Assembly (NCBI GenBank): GCA_025937665.1
Contig: JAICQW010000047.1
Span: 1 to 11,083 of the forward strand
Origin: Nitrososphaeraceae archaeon
Lineage (GTDB): Archaea; Thermoproteota; Nitrososphaeria; Nitrososphaerales; Nitrososphaeraceae
Direction: 5' to 3'
Length of the DNA: 11,083 bases
Each line of letters starts with the position of its first letter. Positions within the stretch are counted from its first letter, which is position 1. The notes beneath the pieces were generated by a model. The model was not told the origin of the DNA, searched no databases, and was given only the letters and a program-made list of their open reading frames with translations. The position numbers and the translations under genes are program-made. Below are positions 1-5,757 of this stretch, in pieces.

Positions 1-70
1 ATTCTTATTAATAGTGTAGCAGTTGAATTCAGTTGCAAAGACACATAAGTATTGAGAAAGTTTTTACATT

Positions 71-373
71 ATGGATCCTCTAACTGAGAAACCAGAAAGG
101 ATTGCATTCATTGCGTACAATATTGGAGTCTATGAATCGATACAAAAGTTTGCTTCTTTAATCTTGAGTGGTAAAATAAACAACAATCTTGACACAAACA
201 AAATTACTCAATTACTGTCTGAGACATTAACTTTTTATGATTCCGAGCTGATTTCACAATTAATTAATGTAATTATAGGAAGCAATCCAAATTCAACTTT
301 AACAAGAATTGATGCCCGTGAGGTAAAATATGTAATGGATCATCTCAGGGTCTGTGGGGTTTCTTTGCCGTAA
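71..373 (+). CDS. Hypothetical protein, 100 aa
   Basis: I do not recognise this protein. It is a soluble-looking, probably mostly helical 100-residue polypeptide with no signal peptide, membrane segment or cysteine cluster; its only cysteine is near the C-terminus (residue 95). The N-terminal half alternates hydrophobic and charged residues (IAFIAYNIGVYESIQKF), and the last third (DAREVKYVMDHL) looks like an amphipathic helix. The ATG at 71 has no Shine-Dalgarno site. A weak TATA-like stretch (ACATAAGTAT, 43-52) lies at roughly the right distance for a leaderless mRNA. The composition matches the neighbouring genes, so there is no sign of recent transfer. Coding status rests on the uninterrupted frame in AT-rich DNA and plausible residue composition. 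It could be a lineage-specific protein. Confidence 0.6.
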   Translation: MDPLTEKPERIAFIAYNIGVYESIQKFASLILSGKINNNLDTNKITQLLSETLTFYDSELISQLINVIIGSNPNSTLTRIDAREVKYVMDHLRVCGVSLP

Positions 374-426
374 ATTGTTACCTAATTTAATAACCAGTTT
401 GCTGATAGTATTATGAAGAACCAAAA

Positions 427-443
427 TAACCATAAAATGGTTA
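427..443. repeat. Perfect 7-bp inverted repeat (small hairpin)
   Basis: TAACCAT at 427-433 and ATGGTTA at 437-443 are exact reverse complements separated by AAA. The repeat lies 54 bp after the stop of the upstream gene and about 70 bp before the TATA box of the next one. It could be a regulator-binding site or an mRNA 3' hairpin. No T-run follows directly, so I do not call it a terminator. Confidence 0.45.
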
Positions 444-513
444 CCTATAGCAATCATAAGGAAAAGTTATAAAGAATTAATTTTGATTGAGTAATAGAAC
501 TAGCTCAAGTGAC

Positions 514-521
514 ATATAATA
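514..521 (+). promoter_or_regulatory. TATA box for the small membrane protein gene at 541
   Basis: ATATAATA is centred about 24 nt before the ATG at 541, the spacing expected when archaeal transcription starts at or next to the start codon. It therefore suggests a leaderless mRNA and supports the ATG at 541 over the in-frame ATGs at codons 14 and 17. Confidence 0.55.
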
Positions 522-540
522 TCCGGTGTGAATAATTCAT

Positions 541-750
541 ATGCGTAGCTTAGTCCGTTTTATATACAATTCACGAACAATGTATGGTATGGAATCATTT
601 GGAATAATAGAAATGTTAGCATGGTATGCAGTTGGATTTTCGACAACAATACTGACTCTTCAGACAATGTCAAAACTAAATCTAAGGAGAAGAAAAGAAA
701 TTAGAATGGTACCTCCGGGACCTACATACGCTGTCCTTAGACAAGGATGA
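541..750 (+). CDS. Small single-pass membrane protein, 69 aa, unknown function
   Basis: I do not recognise a family. One hydrophobic stretch at about residues 20-43 (GIIEMLAWYAVGFSTTILTL) is long enough to span the membrane. It is followed by a strongly basic patch (KLNLRRRKEIR, about residues 45-55), which by the positive-inside rule would place the C-terminus in the cytoplasm. The C-terminal tail holds a PPGP turn. The ATG at 541 is favoured because a TATA box at 514-521 has leaderless spacing. The next gene starts 34 nt downstream on the same strand and lacks a convincing promoter of its own, so the two may be cotranscribed. Membrane location is predicted from residue composition only. Confidence 0.6.
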   Translation: MRSLVRFIYNSRTMYGMESFGIIEMLAWYAVGFSTTILTLQTMSKLNLRRRKEIRMVPPGPTYAVLRQG

Positions 751-783
751 ATGAAAACTGATCATTAAATTTATTGTTGTAGT

Positions 784-999
784 ATGGATGCATCGAAACG
801 GCTAACTGCGTTGTGTAGTAGAGAAAATGGGAAAATTACGAGATATCCTGAAAAATTACGAACATTGGACAATGGCTTGAAACATTATTTTGTAGAGGTG
901 ACTTGCAATGATGGGATTCAATATGGCTTACAGGCATACGGGGAGGAAGCAGTGTCGCTATTCAAAGAAACAATGAAAAATCTTGGAAAGAGTGCTTGA
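784..999 (+). CDS. Hypothetical protein, 71 aa
   Basis: This small soluble protein is unrecognised. After a basic N-terminus there is an alternating pattern suggestive of beta strands (HYFVEVTCNDGIQYGLQAY, about residues 34-52), then a terminal amphipathic helix (EEAVSLFKETMKNLG). This gives a compact beta-beta-alpha-like outline. It has two cysteines, in the contexts ALCSR and VTCND, which do not form a metal-binding pair. The start has no Shine-Dalgarno site. An AT-rich stretch at 764-774 lies too close to the ATG to serve as its TATA box, so readthrough from the gene ending at 750 is likely. It converges on msrB with a 27-nt gap. Confidence 0.6.
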   Translation: MDASKRLTALCSRENGKITRYPEKLRTLDNGLKHYFVEVTCNDGIQYGLQAYGEEAVSLFKETMKNLGKSA

Positions 1000-1026
1000 C
1001 TTACAAATACAAGATAATGATTCCTT

Positions 1027-1455
1027 TCATTGCTCTTCGTTTTCATTATTCTCCTTTGCTAGTTTCAAAGAAATAGAATTAATACAATAACGCTTGTGGG
1101 TAGGGCGGGGACCATCATCAAAAACATGACCTAGATGTGATCCACATTTCTTACAGTTAATCTCAATCCTTTCCATTCCAAAGCTATAATCAGAGCGATA
1201 TTCTACATTTTCTTCTTCTATCGGTTGATAGAAACTCGGCCAACCTATCCCCGAATCAAACTTTGTATCTGATTTGAATAATTCATTACCACAGCAGACA
1301 CATTTGTAAACTCCTTTGTCCTTTGAATAATAGTACTTTCCTGAAAATGGCATTTCAGTACCCTTCTCACGGCACACCTCATATTGTTCCTGGGTAAGTT
1401 TATTTTTCCAATCCTCATCTGTCATATCCTCGATTTTCTTGTCGTCCTTCTCCAT
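1027..1455 (-). CDS. msrB: Peptide-methionine (R)-S-oxide reductase MsrB
   Basis: MsrB reduces the R-diastereomer of methionine sulfoxide in oxidised proteins, normally using thioredoxin as electron donor, and acts in the cytoplasm. The full 142-aa domain is present: KGTEMPFSG (about 31-39), zinc-binding C52-x-x-C55 and C101-x-x-C104, GWPSF (71-75), HLGHVFDDGPRPT (about 107-119), and the catalytic cysteine C124 in RYCINS. The position that is the resolving cysteine in E. coli-type enzymes (SGCGWPSF) is isoleucine 70 here. The frame stays open to 1542, but I place the start at the ATG at 1455. Family members begin near this point, and a TATA box at 1478-1485 lies 26 nt upstream, so transcription would start at this ATG and the extra 29 codons would not be in the mRNA. 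Confidence 0.93.
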   Translation of the reverse strand: MEKDDKKIEDMTDEDWKNKLTQEQYEVCREKGTEMPFSGKYYYSKDKGVYKCVCCGNELFKSDTKFDSGIGWPSFYQPIEEENVEYRSDYSFGMERIEINCKKCGSHLGHVFDDGPRPTHKRYCINSISLKLAKENNENEEQ

Positions 1456-1477
1456 AGTCAATATTGAAAAATATTGG

Positions 1478-1485
1478 TATAAAAA
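1478..1485 (-). promoter_or_regulatory. TATA box of msrB
   Basis: On the minus strand this reads TTTTTATA, centred about 26 nt before the ATG at 1455. It implies a leaderless msrB mRNA and decides the start codon, because the longer frame from 1542 would begin upstream of the promoter. Confidence 0.6.
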
Positions 1486-1603
1486 TAATTGCAAGATGGT
1501 CCGAATCGTTCCGTAGTGACAATTATGTAATGATTTTCTCACTCATATCTTAAGAGATAAAGTGTGTTCGACGATTCAATTCAAAGAAGAAATGAATATG
1601 ACA

Positions 1604-1611
1604 TTTTATAT
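1604..1611 (+). promoter_or_regulatory. TATA box of tRNA-Ala
   Basis: TTTTATAT is centred about 28 nt before the first base of the mature tRNA, as expected for an archaeal tRNA gene with little or no 5' leader. Confidence 0.5.
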
Positions 1612-1635
1612 CGGGGAATAAGAACATAATTGTAT

Positions 1636-1708
1636 GGGCTGGTAGTTCAGTGGTATGAACGTTTGCTTCGCAAGTAAAAGGTCGTGGGTTCAAATCCCAC
1701 CCAGTCCA
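1636..1708 (+). tRNA. tRNA-Ala (anticodon CGC)
   Basis: A complete 73-nt cloverleaf folds by hand. The acceptor stem is GGGCTGG with CCAGTCC and discriminator A. The D-stem is GTTC/GAAC. The anticodon stem is TTTGC/GTAAA around the loop TTCGCAA, and the T-stem is GTGGG/CCCAC with loop TTCAAAT. Anticodon CGC reads the alanine codon GCG. The G3:U70 wobble pair, the classic alanine identity element, is present and supports the assignment independently. There is no intron, and the 3' CCA is not encoded. A T-rich stretch (about 1736-1757) downstream could end transcription. Confidence 0.96.
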
Positions 1709-1885
1709 TTAAACATTCTGTTCAATCCCAAAGCGAATTTTATTTAATTGATTTTACAACCGTGTATGTATCAGGTAATGATGAAAATAGTATTCGGAAA
1801 ATAAATTGCCTGACCTGTACAATGAGAAAAGGAACCTGAAAACTGGACAAATAAAGTTAGTATTCACTTAGAGCCCGAATTTTAC

Positions 1886-2188
1886 CTATAGCCCCAATCT
1901 TGATATTGCTTCTTTAAATTCATTCACTCGTTTTATCATCAATTTCACAGCAATTTCAGTTTCTTCCTCAGTGGGTTGGCGTCGGTATTCTTTTAATATC
2001 TTGACTGCAATAAAATCAATTGCACTAGCCCACATCGCTCCAAGATAAAAGTCTCTTTCAGATGTTAGACCGAAAATAGTAGTATCCAAATTAGGATTAC
2101 TCAACATTTTCCCTAAGTATGGTGCTATACGAATTGCTTCAGAAATTTGATTATTAATCAGTTCTAACTTTTCATTTTCATCTGTCAC
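1886..2188 (-). CDS. Hypothetical protein, 100 aa (GTG start)
   Basis: No family is recognised. The protein is probably all-helical. A charged N-terminal helix (MTDENEKLELINNQISEAIR) is followed by a turn region (about 27-45), an apolar helix (FYLGAMWASAIDFIAVKIL, about 47-65), then an acidic/basic helix ending in RLGL. The central helix is too short and interrupted to call a membrane segment, so a soluble helical bundle is more likely. The start codon is GTG at 2188. A TATA-like element (CTTAAATTATT on the minus strand, plus coordinates 2207-2217) is centred 24 nt upstream, consistent with a leaderless mRNA. It is divergently transcribed from the dehydrogenase gene at 2325, with 136 bp between them. 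Confidence 0.65.
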   Translation of the reverse strand: MTDENEKLELINNQISEAIRIAPYLGKMLSNPNLDTTIFGLTSERDFYLGAMWASAIDFIAVKILKEYRRQPTEEETEIAVKLMIKRVNEFKEAISRLGL

Positions 2189-2206
2189 AAAATCAATTAT
2201 GGAATT

Positions 2207-2217
2207 AATAATTTAAG
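2207..2217 (-). promoter_or_regulatory. TATA-like element for the gene starting at 2188
   Basis: On the minus strand this reads CTTAAATTATT, centred about 24 nt before the GTG at 2188. The spacing fits leaderless initiation and supports the non-ATG start. Confidence 0.4.
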
Positions 2218-2245
2218 TTTTGGCAAAGAACATATGCATTTGCAA

Positions 2246-2269
2246 AGCAAAATGTAAGAGCAAAATGTA
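2246..2269. repeat. Tandem 11-bp direct repeat in a divergent promoter region
   Basis: AGCAAAATGTA occurs at 2246-2256 and again at 2259-2269, a period of 13 bp. It sits between the genes starting at 2188 (minus) and 2325 (plus). Direct repeats in such a place may be regulator-binding sites; no regulator is identified. Confidence 0.4.
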
Positions 2270-2324
2270 TCACATTAATGATAATGCGATATGCACTAAT
2301 ATCATGATGATAAATCAATAGACT

Positions 2325-3038
2325 ATGGATGTAACTTATGATTTTTCAAAAAAGGTTGTGTTGATCACCGGAGGAACCGGTGCTCTCGGAAGAATGTTGG
2401 TAAAAAAATTCATAGACTCTGGTGCCATTACCATCTCGTCTTTTCATAATGAAAAGGAAGCACAGAAACTGAAAATAGAAAATCCTCAAGTTGAACTGAT
2501 TAAAATGGATCTGTTAGGGGAAGAACAGTTACTAAAAACTATATCACAATTAGTTCAACAATTTGGAACAATAAATATCTTGGTTAACGTTGTAGGAGGT
2601 TATTTGGGAGGTAAAAACATCAATGATCTAAATGAAACAGAATGGGATGCAATGTTGAATCTTAACCTAAAGTCAGCTTTTCTGATAAGTAAGCATGTAA
2701 TTCCCGTGATGAAATCGGGTAATGGTGGTAATATCGTCCATATATCATCAAGGACAGGACAAATATCAGAAGGAGGTGATTCTGCTTACGCAGCATCAAA
2801 AGCAGGATTGATACGCTTTGTAGAATCGGCGGCCCAAGAATTTAAGGAACATAAGATTAATGTAAATTGCATTATGCCTACTACTATTGACACTGATGCA
2901 AACCGTAAAGCAATGCCAAATGCGGATTTTACCAAGTGGGCATCCACAGAAGACCTTGCGAATGTAATCTTATTTCTGTGTTCGTCGGGCGCGAGAGTGA
3001 TTAATGGATCGGCTATACCAACTTATGGACTATCATGA
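2325..3038 (+). CDS. Short-chain dehydrogenase/reductase (SDR) family oxidoreductase
   Basis: This is a 237-residue classical-type SDR, a soluble NAD(P)-dependent oxidoreductase with a single Rossmann fold; the substrate cannot be told from sequence. The cofactor loop is TGGTGALG (15-22), and D62 follows the third strand (MDLL). The usual NNAG motif is altered to NVVG at 88-91. The catalytic tetrad appears complete: N114, S142, Y155 and K159 (YAASK). The C-terminal INGSAIPTYG replaces the common ITGQ...VDGG pattern. The ATG at 2325 gives a normal N-terminus directly before the first strand; a weak TATA-like AT stretch (2297-2304) has leaderless spacing. Its stop codon overlaps the ATG of a small downstream frame at 3035, so the two could be translationally coupled. 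Confidence 0.88.
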   Translation: MDVTYDFSKKVVLITGGTGALGRMLVKKFIDSGAITISSFHNEKEAQKLKIENPQVELIKMDLLGEEQLLKTISQLVQQFGTINILVNVVGGYLGGKNINDLNETEWDAMLNLNLKSAFLISKHVIPVMKSGNGGNIVHISSRTGQISEGGDSAYAASKAGLIRFVESAAQEFKEHKINVNCIMPTTIDTDANRKAMPNADFTKWASTEDLANVILFLCSSGARVINGSAIPTYGLS

Positions 3039-3178
3039 AAGGATTCATTAAATTTGTACCTTCAAAACTTAAACTCAACACATTTGGCTGGAAGCACATG
3101 AGAGATAATTATGATCAATTCCCCCAACTAAATTTTATCAAATTCTATGGATATGTCGTTTTAGATGCGATGAAATAG
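3035..3178 (+). CDS. Possible small protein, 47 aa, overlapping the SDR stop
   Basis: A 47-codon frame begins with an ATG that shares bases with the dehydrogenase stop (ATGA at 3035-3038) and ends with TAG at 3176-3178. This overlap is typical of translationally coupled genes. The peptide starts MKGFIKFVPSKLKLNTFGWK and ends with GYVVLDAMK. It is basic and aromatic-rich and has no clear membrane segment. The residues look protein-like, with Trp, His, Pro and a mixed composition unlike translated AT-rich spacer. I recognise no family. It might instead be a chance frame or a remnant of a longer gene, and only conservation in relatives could settle that. Confidence 0.45.
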   Translation: MKGFIKFVPSKLKLNTFGWKHMRDNYDQFPQLNFIKFYGYVVLDAMK

Positions 3179-3208
3179 TTTTCAATCATGTTCTTGTTAA
3201 ATCGGTAT

Positions 3209-3853
3209 TTACCCTATCTCCTTACTCTCTTTATCAAAATAGCTAGTAAGTTCATCAAGATTCATAACTAATCCATAGTAATTCCGGATATTATCAAGGG
3301 TCGAATTATAGTGGCCAAGATTATTTGATGCTGTCGCGTCTGAAATCATAAGAATGTCATAGCCATGATTGAAGGCATCTCGCAATGAAGATTCTACACA
3401 TATGGAAGTATCAATTCCAGAAAAAATTATGGAGTCTATTCCCAAACTTTGTAACCAAACTTCGAATTCTGTATCTTGAAAAACAGAGTCTCTCCTCTTG
3501 ATCACAACATGGTCATCTGCACTAGGTTTCAACTCATCAACAATTTCAGCATCCCAGCTTCCTCTGATGCAAATCGGTCGTCTTTTGATTCTTTCTTCTC
3601 TTGATTTAGGGAGTATTCTATGGGATCTAGTCAAGAGGTCAATCCCTGATTCTTCCCTAACTGCTTGAGAATAAAAAATTGGTATTTTGACTCTTCTGCA
3701 ATAGTCAATGAGACGTTTAAGCGTTGGTACCACTTCTGCATACCTTGAAACATTTATTCCCATTAAATCATAAGAACCACCCTTGCTGACAAATCCGTTT
3801 TGCATATCGACTACCAATAAGGCTGGATGAATGTGGTGATTTCTAATTTTCAC
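3209..3853 (-). CDS. Isochorismatase-family cysteine hydrolase (GTG start)
   Basis: This 214-aa cytoplasmic hydrolase belongs to the isochorismatase-like superfamily, which includes nicotinamidases, N-carbamoyl hydrolases and isochorismatases. The expected triad is visible: D16 in LLVVDMQNGF, K119 in VIKRRDSVF, and nucleophile C152 in GIDTSICVESSLRDA. The TSICVESS segment resembles the general family pattern. I do not see a clear nicotinamidase metal site (DxHxxxH), so the substrate remains open. The start is GTG at 3853, favoured by a TATA box at 3875-3882 with leaderless spacing. It converges on the small frame ending at 3178, leaving only 30 bp. The gene upstream on the same strand ends 148 bp away, so it is probably transcribed separately. 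Confidence 0.88.
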   Translation of the reverse strand: MKIRNHHIHPALLVVDMQNGFVSKGGSYDLMGINVSRYAEVVPTLKRLIDYCRRVKIPIFYSQAVREESGIDLLTRSHRILPKSREERIKRRPICIRGSWDAEIVDELKPSADDHVVIKRRDSVFQDTEFEVWLQSLGIDSIIFSGIDTSICVESSLRDAFNHGYDILMISDATASNNLGHYNSTLDNIRNYYGLVMNLDELTSYFDKESKEIG

Positions 3854-3874
3854 AACCTAGAATTCTCTAAGGGA

Positions 3875-3882
3875 TTATAAAA
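3875..3882 (-). promoter_or_regulatory. TATA box of the isochorismatase-family gene
   Basis: On the minus strand this reads TTTTATAA, centred about 25 nt before the GTG at 3853. It supports leaderless initiation at the GTG. Confidence 0.6.
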
Positions 3883-3920
3883 TTATTCGATCAGATTTTC
3901 GCAATAATTTGATCTTCAGA

Positions 3921-3935
3921 ATACTAAATTAGTAT
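3921..3935. repeat. Inverted repeat upstream of the isochorismatase-family promoter
   Basis: ATACTA (3921-3926) and TAGTAT (3930-3935) are exact reverse complements around AAT. The site lies about 40 bp upstream of the hydrolase TATA box. Both its position and its symmetry would suit a dimeric regulator. Confidence 0.4.
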
Positions 3936-4001
3936 AATCGTAGTACCTTCATTCCGTATTTGCAACTACTTTACATGTCTTTACAAGTTAATATGTTATC
4001 A

Positions 4002-4574
4002 CTAGGTAGTTATCTGAAGTTTGACTGATGATTCTGTAAGTTCAAATGTACTGTCTAAGTTGAGTGTGGTTTTTAGTGTTGCTTTCAAATAACCGTGGAG
4101 GAACTCTGAGCCTTTCTTTCCAAGTCGATGTCTGATAACAATGATTCGTTTTTCATTTTGATTAGTTTCGTCATAGGTTCCAAGAAACCCATACCGACAA
4201 ATTATTTTTTCAATATATTCCAATACAGTTTCAAAATTTAATGTTTTCTTCCAAAAAAGAATGGTGTCACGAGGAATAACTTCGCCTGCTGATACCCCTA
4301 GCCCATAGATGTCCTCATCAGGATAGGAATCAAAAAGGGACTTTAGCAACTCTCTATTAACAACTACCAAATCAATTTTAGACAGGAAACGAGTAAATTC
4401 TGAATATCGTTTAAGAATCATATTCACCAACGCATTAACAGATACTCCCATCCTTTCGGATTCTTCGTCAAGTACCCTGGATAATTCCATATCGACACGG
4501 AATGACCTTGTGGTGGAACTGGGCACGATATTGCTATCACTATCCCAAAAATAAATGTGTTGGTTTGTAACCAA
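4002..4574 (-). CDS. Putative ribbon-helix-helix DNA-binding protein, 190 aa (TTG start)
   Basis: Residues about 21-57 fit a ribbon-helix-helix (CopG/MetJ-like) module: a short strand TTRSFRVD, a first helix (MELSRVLDEESERMG) and a second helix (SVNALVNMILKRYSEF). Such modules bind DNA as dimers and usually repress. The remaining 130 residues form an unrecognised mixed domain ending in a helix and strands (HRLGKKGSEFLHGYL, then FELTESSVKLQI), possibly a sensing or dimerisation domain. The start codon appears to be TTG at 4574, because a TATA box at 4594-4601 has leaderless spacing. In-frame GTG (codon 17) and ATG (codon 29) are alternatives; the ATG would cut into the DNA-binding strand. It is divergent from tfb with 76 bp between the starts, so regulation of tfb or of itself is possible but only inferred. 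Confidence 0.7.
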   Translation of the reverse strand: MVTNQHIYFWDSDSNIVPSSTTRSFRVDMELSRVLDEESERMGVSVNALVNMILKRYSEFTRFLSKIDLVVVNRELLKSLFDSYPDEDIYGLGVSAGEVIPRDTILFWKKTLNFETVLEYIEKIICRYGFLGTYDETNQNEKRIIVIRHRLGKKGSEFLHGYLKATLKTTLNLDSTFELTESSVKLQITT

Positions 4575-4593
4575 GTGTGTTCGTCTGCAATGG

Positions 4594-4601
4594 ATTATAC
4601 A
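4594..4601 (-). promoter_or_regulatory. TATA box of the ribbon-helix-helix gene
   Basis: On the minus strand this reads TGTATAAT, centred about 24 nt before the TTG at 4574. It lies in the same 76-bp spacer as the tfb promoter, so the two transcription complexes would be close neighbours. Confidence 0.5.
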
Positions 4602-4617
4602 ACATATGTATACTTAC

Positions 4618-4626
4618 TTTTTAATA
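4618..4626 (+). promoter_or_regulatory. TATA-like box of tfb
   Basis: TTTTTAATA is centred about 29 nt before the ATG at 4651. A palindromic AT stretch (ACATATGT, 4602-4609) lies just upstream and could be a B-recognition region or an operator; which of these cannot be decided from sequence. Confidence 0.45.
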
Positions 4627-4650
4627 GTAGTTTCATAGAGCAATTAGTTT

Positions 4651-5613
4651 ATGAGTTTTTCATTAAATCAACTTCCAGAAGAGACGAAAACTTCGAATGA
4701 GGATAATCCTGAATGCCAAAACTGCAAAGGTATGGATATTGTTTTTGACCATGGCACAGGGGAAAAAATTTGTAGTGGATGCGGAGTTGTTATCTCTGTG
4801 GAAAGAGAGCATATTGATCCATTCTTGGATACCAATATCAATTTAAGTAACATGAACCTAGGAACACCCTCCTCATTGGCCCACCATGATAAGAATTTGT
4901 CTACCATGATTTCTTACTCAAATGTTGATGCAGACGGAGTTGCTATACGTGTCGATCAACGTTCTGCTTTACAACGAATGAGAAGATGGAATAAGATATC
5001 AAACAATAATAGGAGTTATCACAGAAATCTGAAAAATGCTTTCGCTGTTCTCATAAGAATTAAGGATAAACTTTCTCTTAGTGAGACCATAGTAGAAAAA
5101 TCGGCATATTACTATAGAAAAATACTTGATCAAAATCTAATTAAGGGCCGATCTATAAAGGGGTTCGTGGTAGCCTGTGTATATGTGTCCTGCAGAGAGA
5201 TGAATGTACCGCGCACAATCGAAGAGATTGCTGATATTTCTAATGCAGACAAGATATTCGCAGGAAAGTGCTACAGATTATTAGTTAGGACGCTTAAGGT
5301 TCGACTTCCTTCAATAGATTCCACATCGCATTTGGCCAGGATTGCTAATAACGCAGGCGTAAGTGAAAAGACCCTCAGACATGCAATCCAAATGATGGCG
5401 AAGATAAAGGATGATCCTATATCGTTCGGTAAAGATCCTTGTGCAATAGCCGTTGCAGTATTGTATGGCGCATGTCTGGACAGAGGAGAAAAAACCAGTC
5501 AATCTAAAATATCATTAGCTGGAAACGTTAGTGTAGTAACACTTAGGAAAAGATTTTTGGACATTAAGAAAATCTTTCCTGAGATTCCAAATGGACCGAA
5601 TGATAAACAATAA
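4651..5613 (+). CDS. tfb: Transcription initiation factor B (TFB, TFIIB-like)
   Basis: TFB binds the TBP-TATA complex and recruits archaeal RNA polymerase. The 320-residue protein has the complete layout. The N-terminal zinc ribbon carries C22, C25, C41 and C44. The linker with the B-finger/reader region lies at about 60-115 (HHDKNLSTMIS, LQRMRRWNK). The first cyclin fold spans about 125-215, with SIKGFVVACVYVSCR matching the family core, and the second about 225-312. Length is close to the family norm. A TATA-like box at 4618-4626 suggests a leaderless mRNA starting at this ATG. Nitrososphaeria commonly carry several tfb paralogues, so this may be a specialised copy rather than the housekeeping one. 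Its neighbours, a putative DNA-binding protein and a receiver, are both regulatory. Confidence 0.95.
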   Translation: MSFSLNQLPEETKTSNEDNPECQNCKGMDIVFDHGTGEKICSGCGVVISVEREHIDPFLDTNINLSNMNLGTPSSLAHHDKNLSTMISYSNVDADGVAIRVDQRSALQRMRRWNKISNNNRSYHRNLKNAFAVLIRIKDKLSLSETIVEKSAYYYRKILDQNLIKGRSIKGFVVACVYVSCREMNVPRTIEEIADISNADKIFAGKCYRLLVRTLKVRLPSIDSTSHLARIANNAGVSEKTLRHAIQMMAKIKDDPISFGKDPCAIAVAVLYGACLDRGEKTSQSKISLAGNVSVVTLRKRFLDIKKIFPEIPNGPNDKQ

Positions 5614-5726
5614 TTGATCCTTGAGTAGTTGACGTTGGGGACGGTGCCTCAGTGATAGATGTTTGTCATCTTAAATCAAAGAGAAGTATCTAAGGGCTTC
5701 ATGGCAAGTGACCATTTCTTTTTTCA

Positions 5727-5733
5727 TTTTATT
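5727..5733 (+). promoter_or_regulatory. TATA-like box of the receiver gene at 5758
   Basis: TTTTATT is centred about 28 nt before the ATG at 5758. It suggests the receiver gene has its own promoter and is not only read through from tfb, whose stop lies 144 bp upstream. Confidence 0.45.
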
Positions 5734-5757
5734 CCTTTGCGACATTAAAGTAATATT

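Noticed and set aside
1456..1542. 29-codon N-terminal extension of msrB
   Set aside because: The promoter TATA box lies inside it and the family domain begins after it, so it is unlikely to be translated.
1636..1760. tRNA-Ala as an integration (att) site
   Set aside because: I found no second copy of the tRNA 3' end in the window and no integrase or phage-like gene nearby.
4668..4907. Minus-strand open frame of 79 codons
   Set aside because: It lies entirely antisense to the zinc-ribbon part of tfb, whose protein is unmistakable; the frame is a shadow.
5614..5757. Possible RNA gene in the tfb-receiver spacer (GGGGACGGTGCCTCAG stretch)
   Set aside because: It begins like a tRNA acceptor and D-arm but has no matching T-arm or 3' acceptor strand, so no cloverleaf forms.
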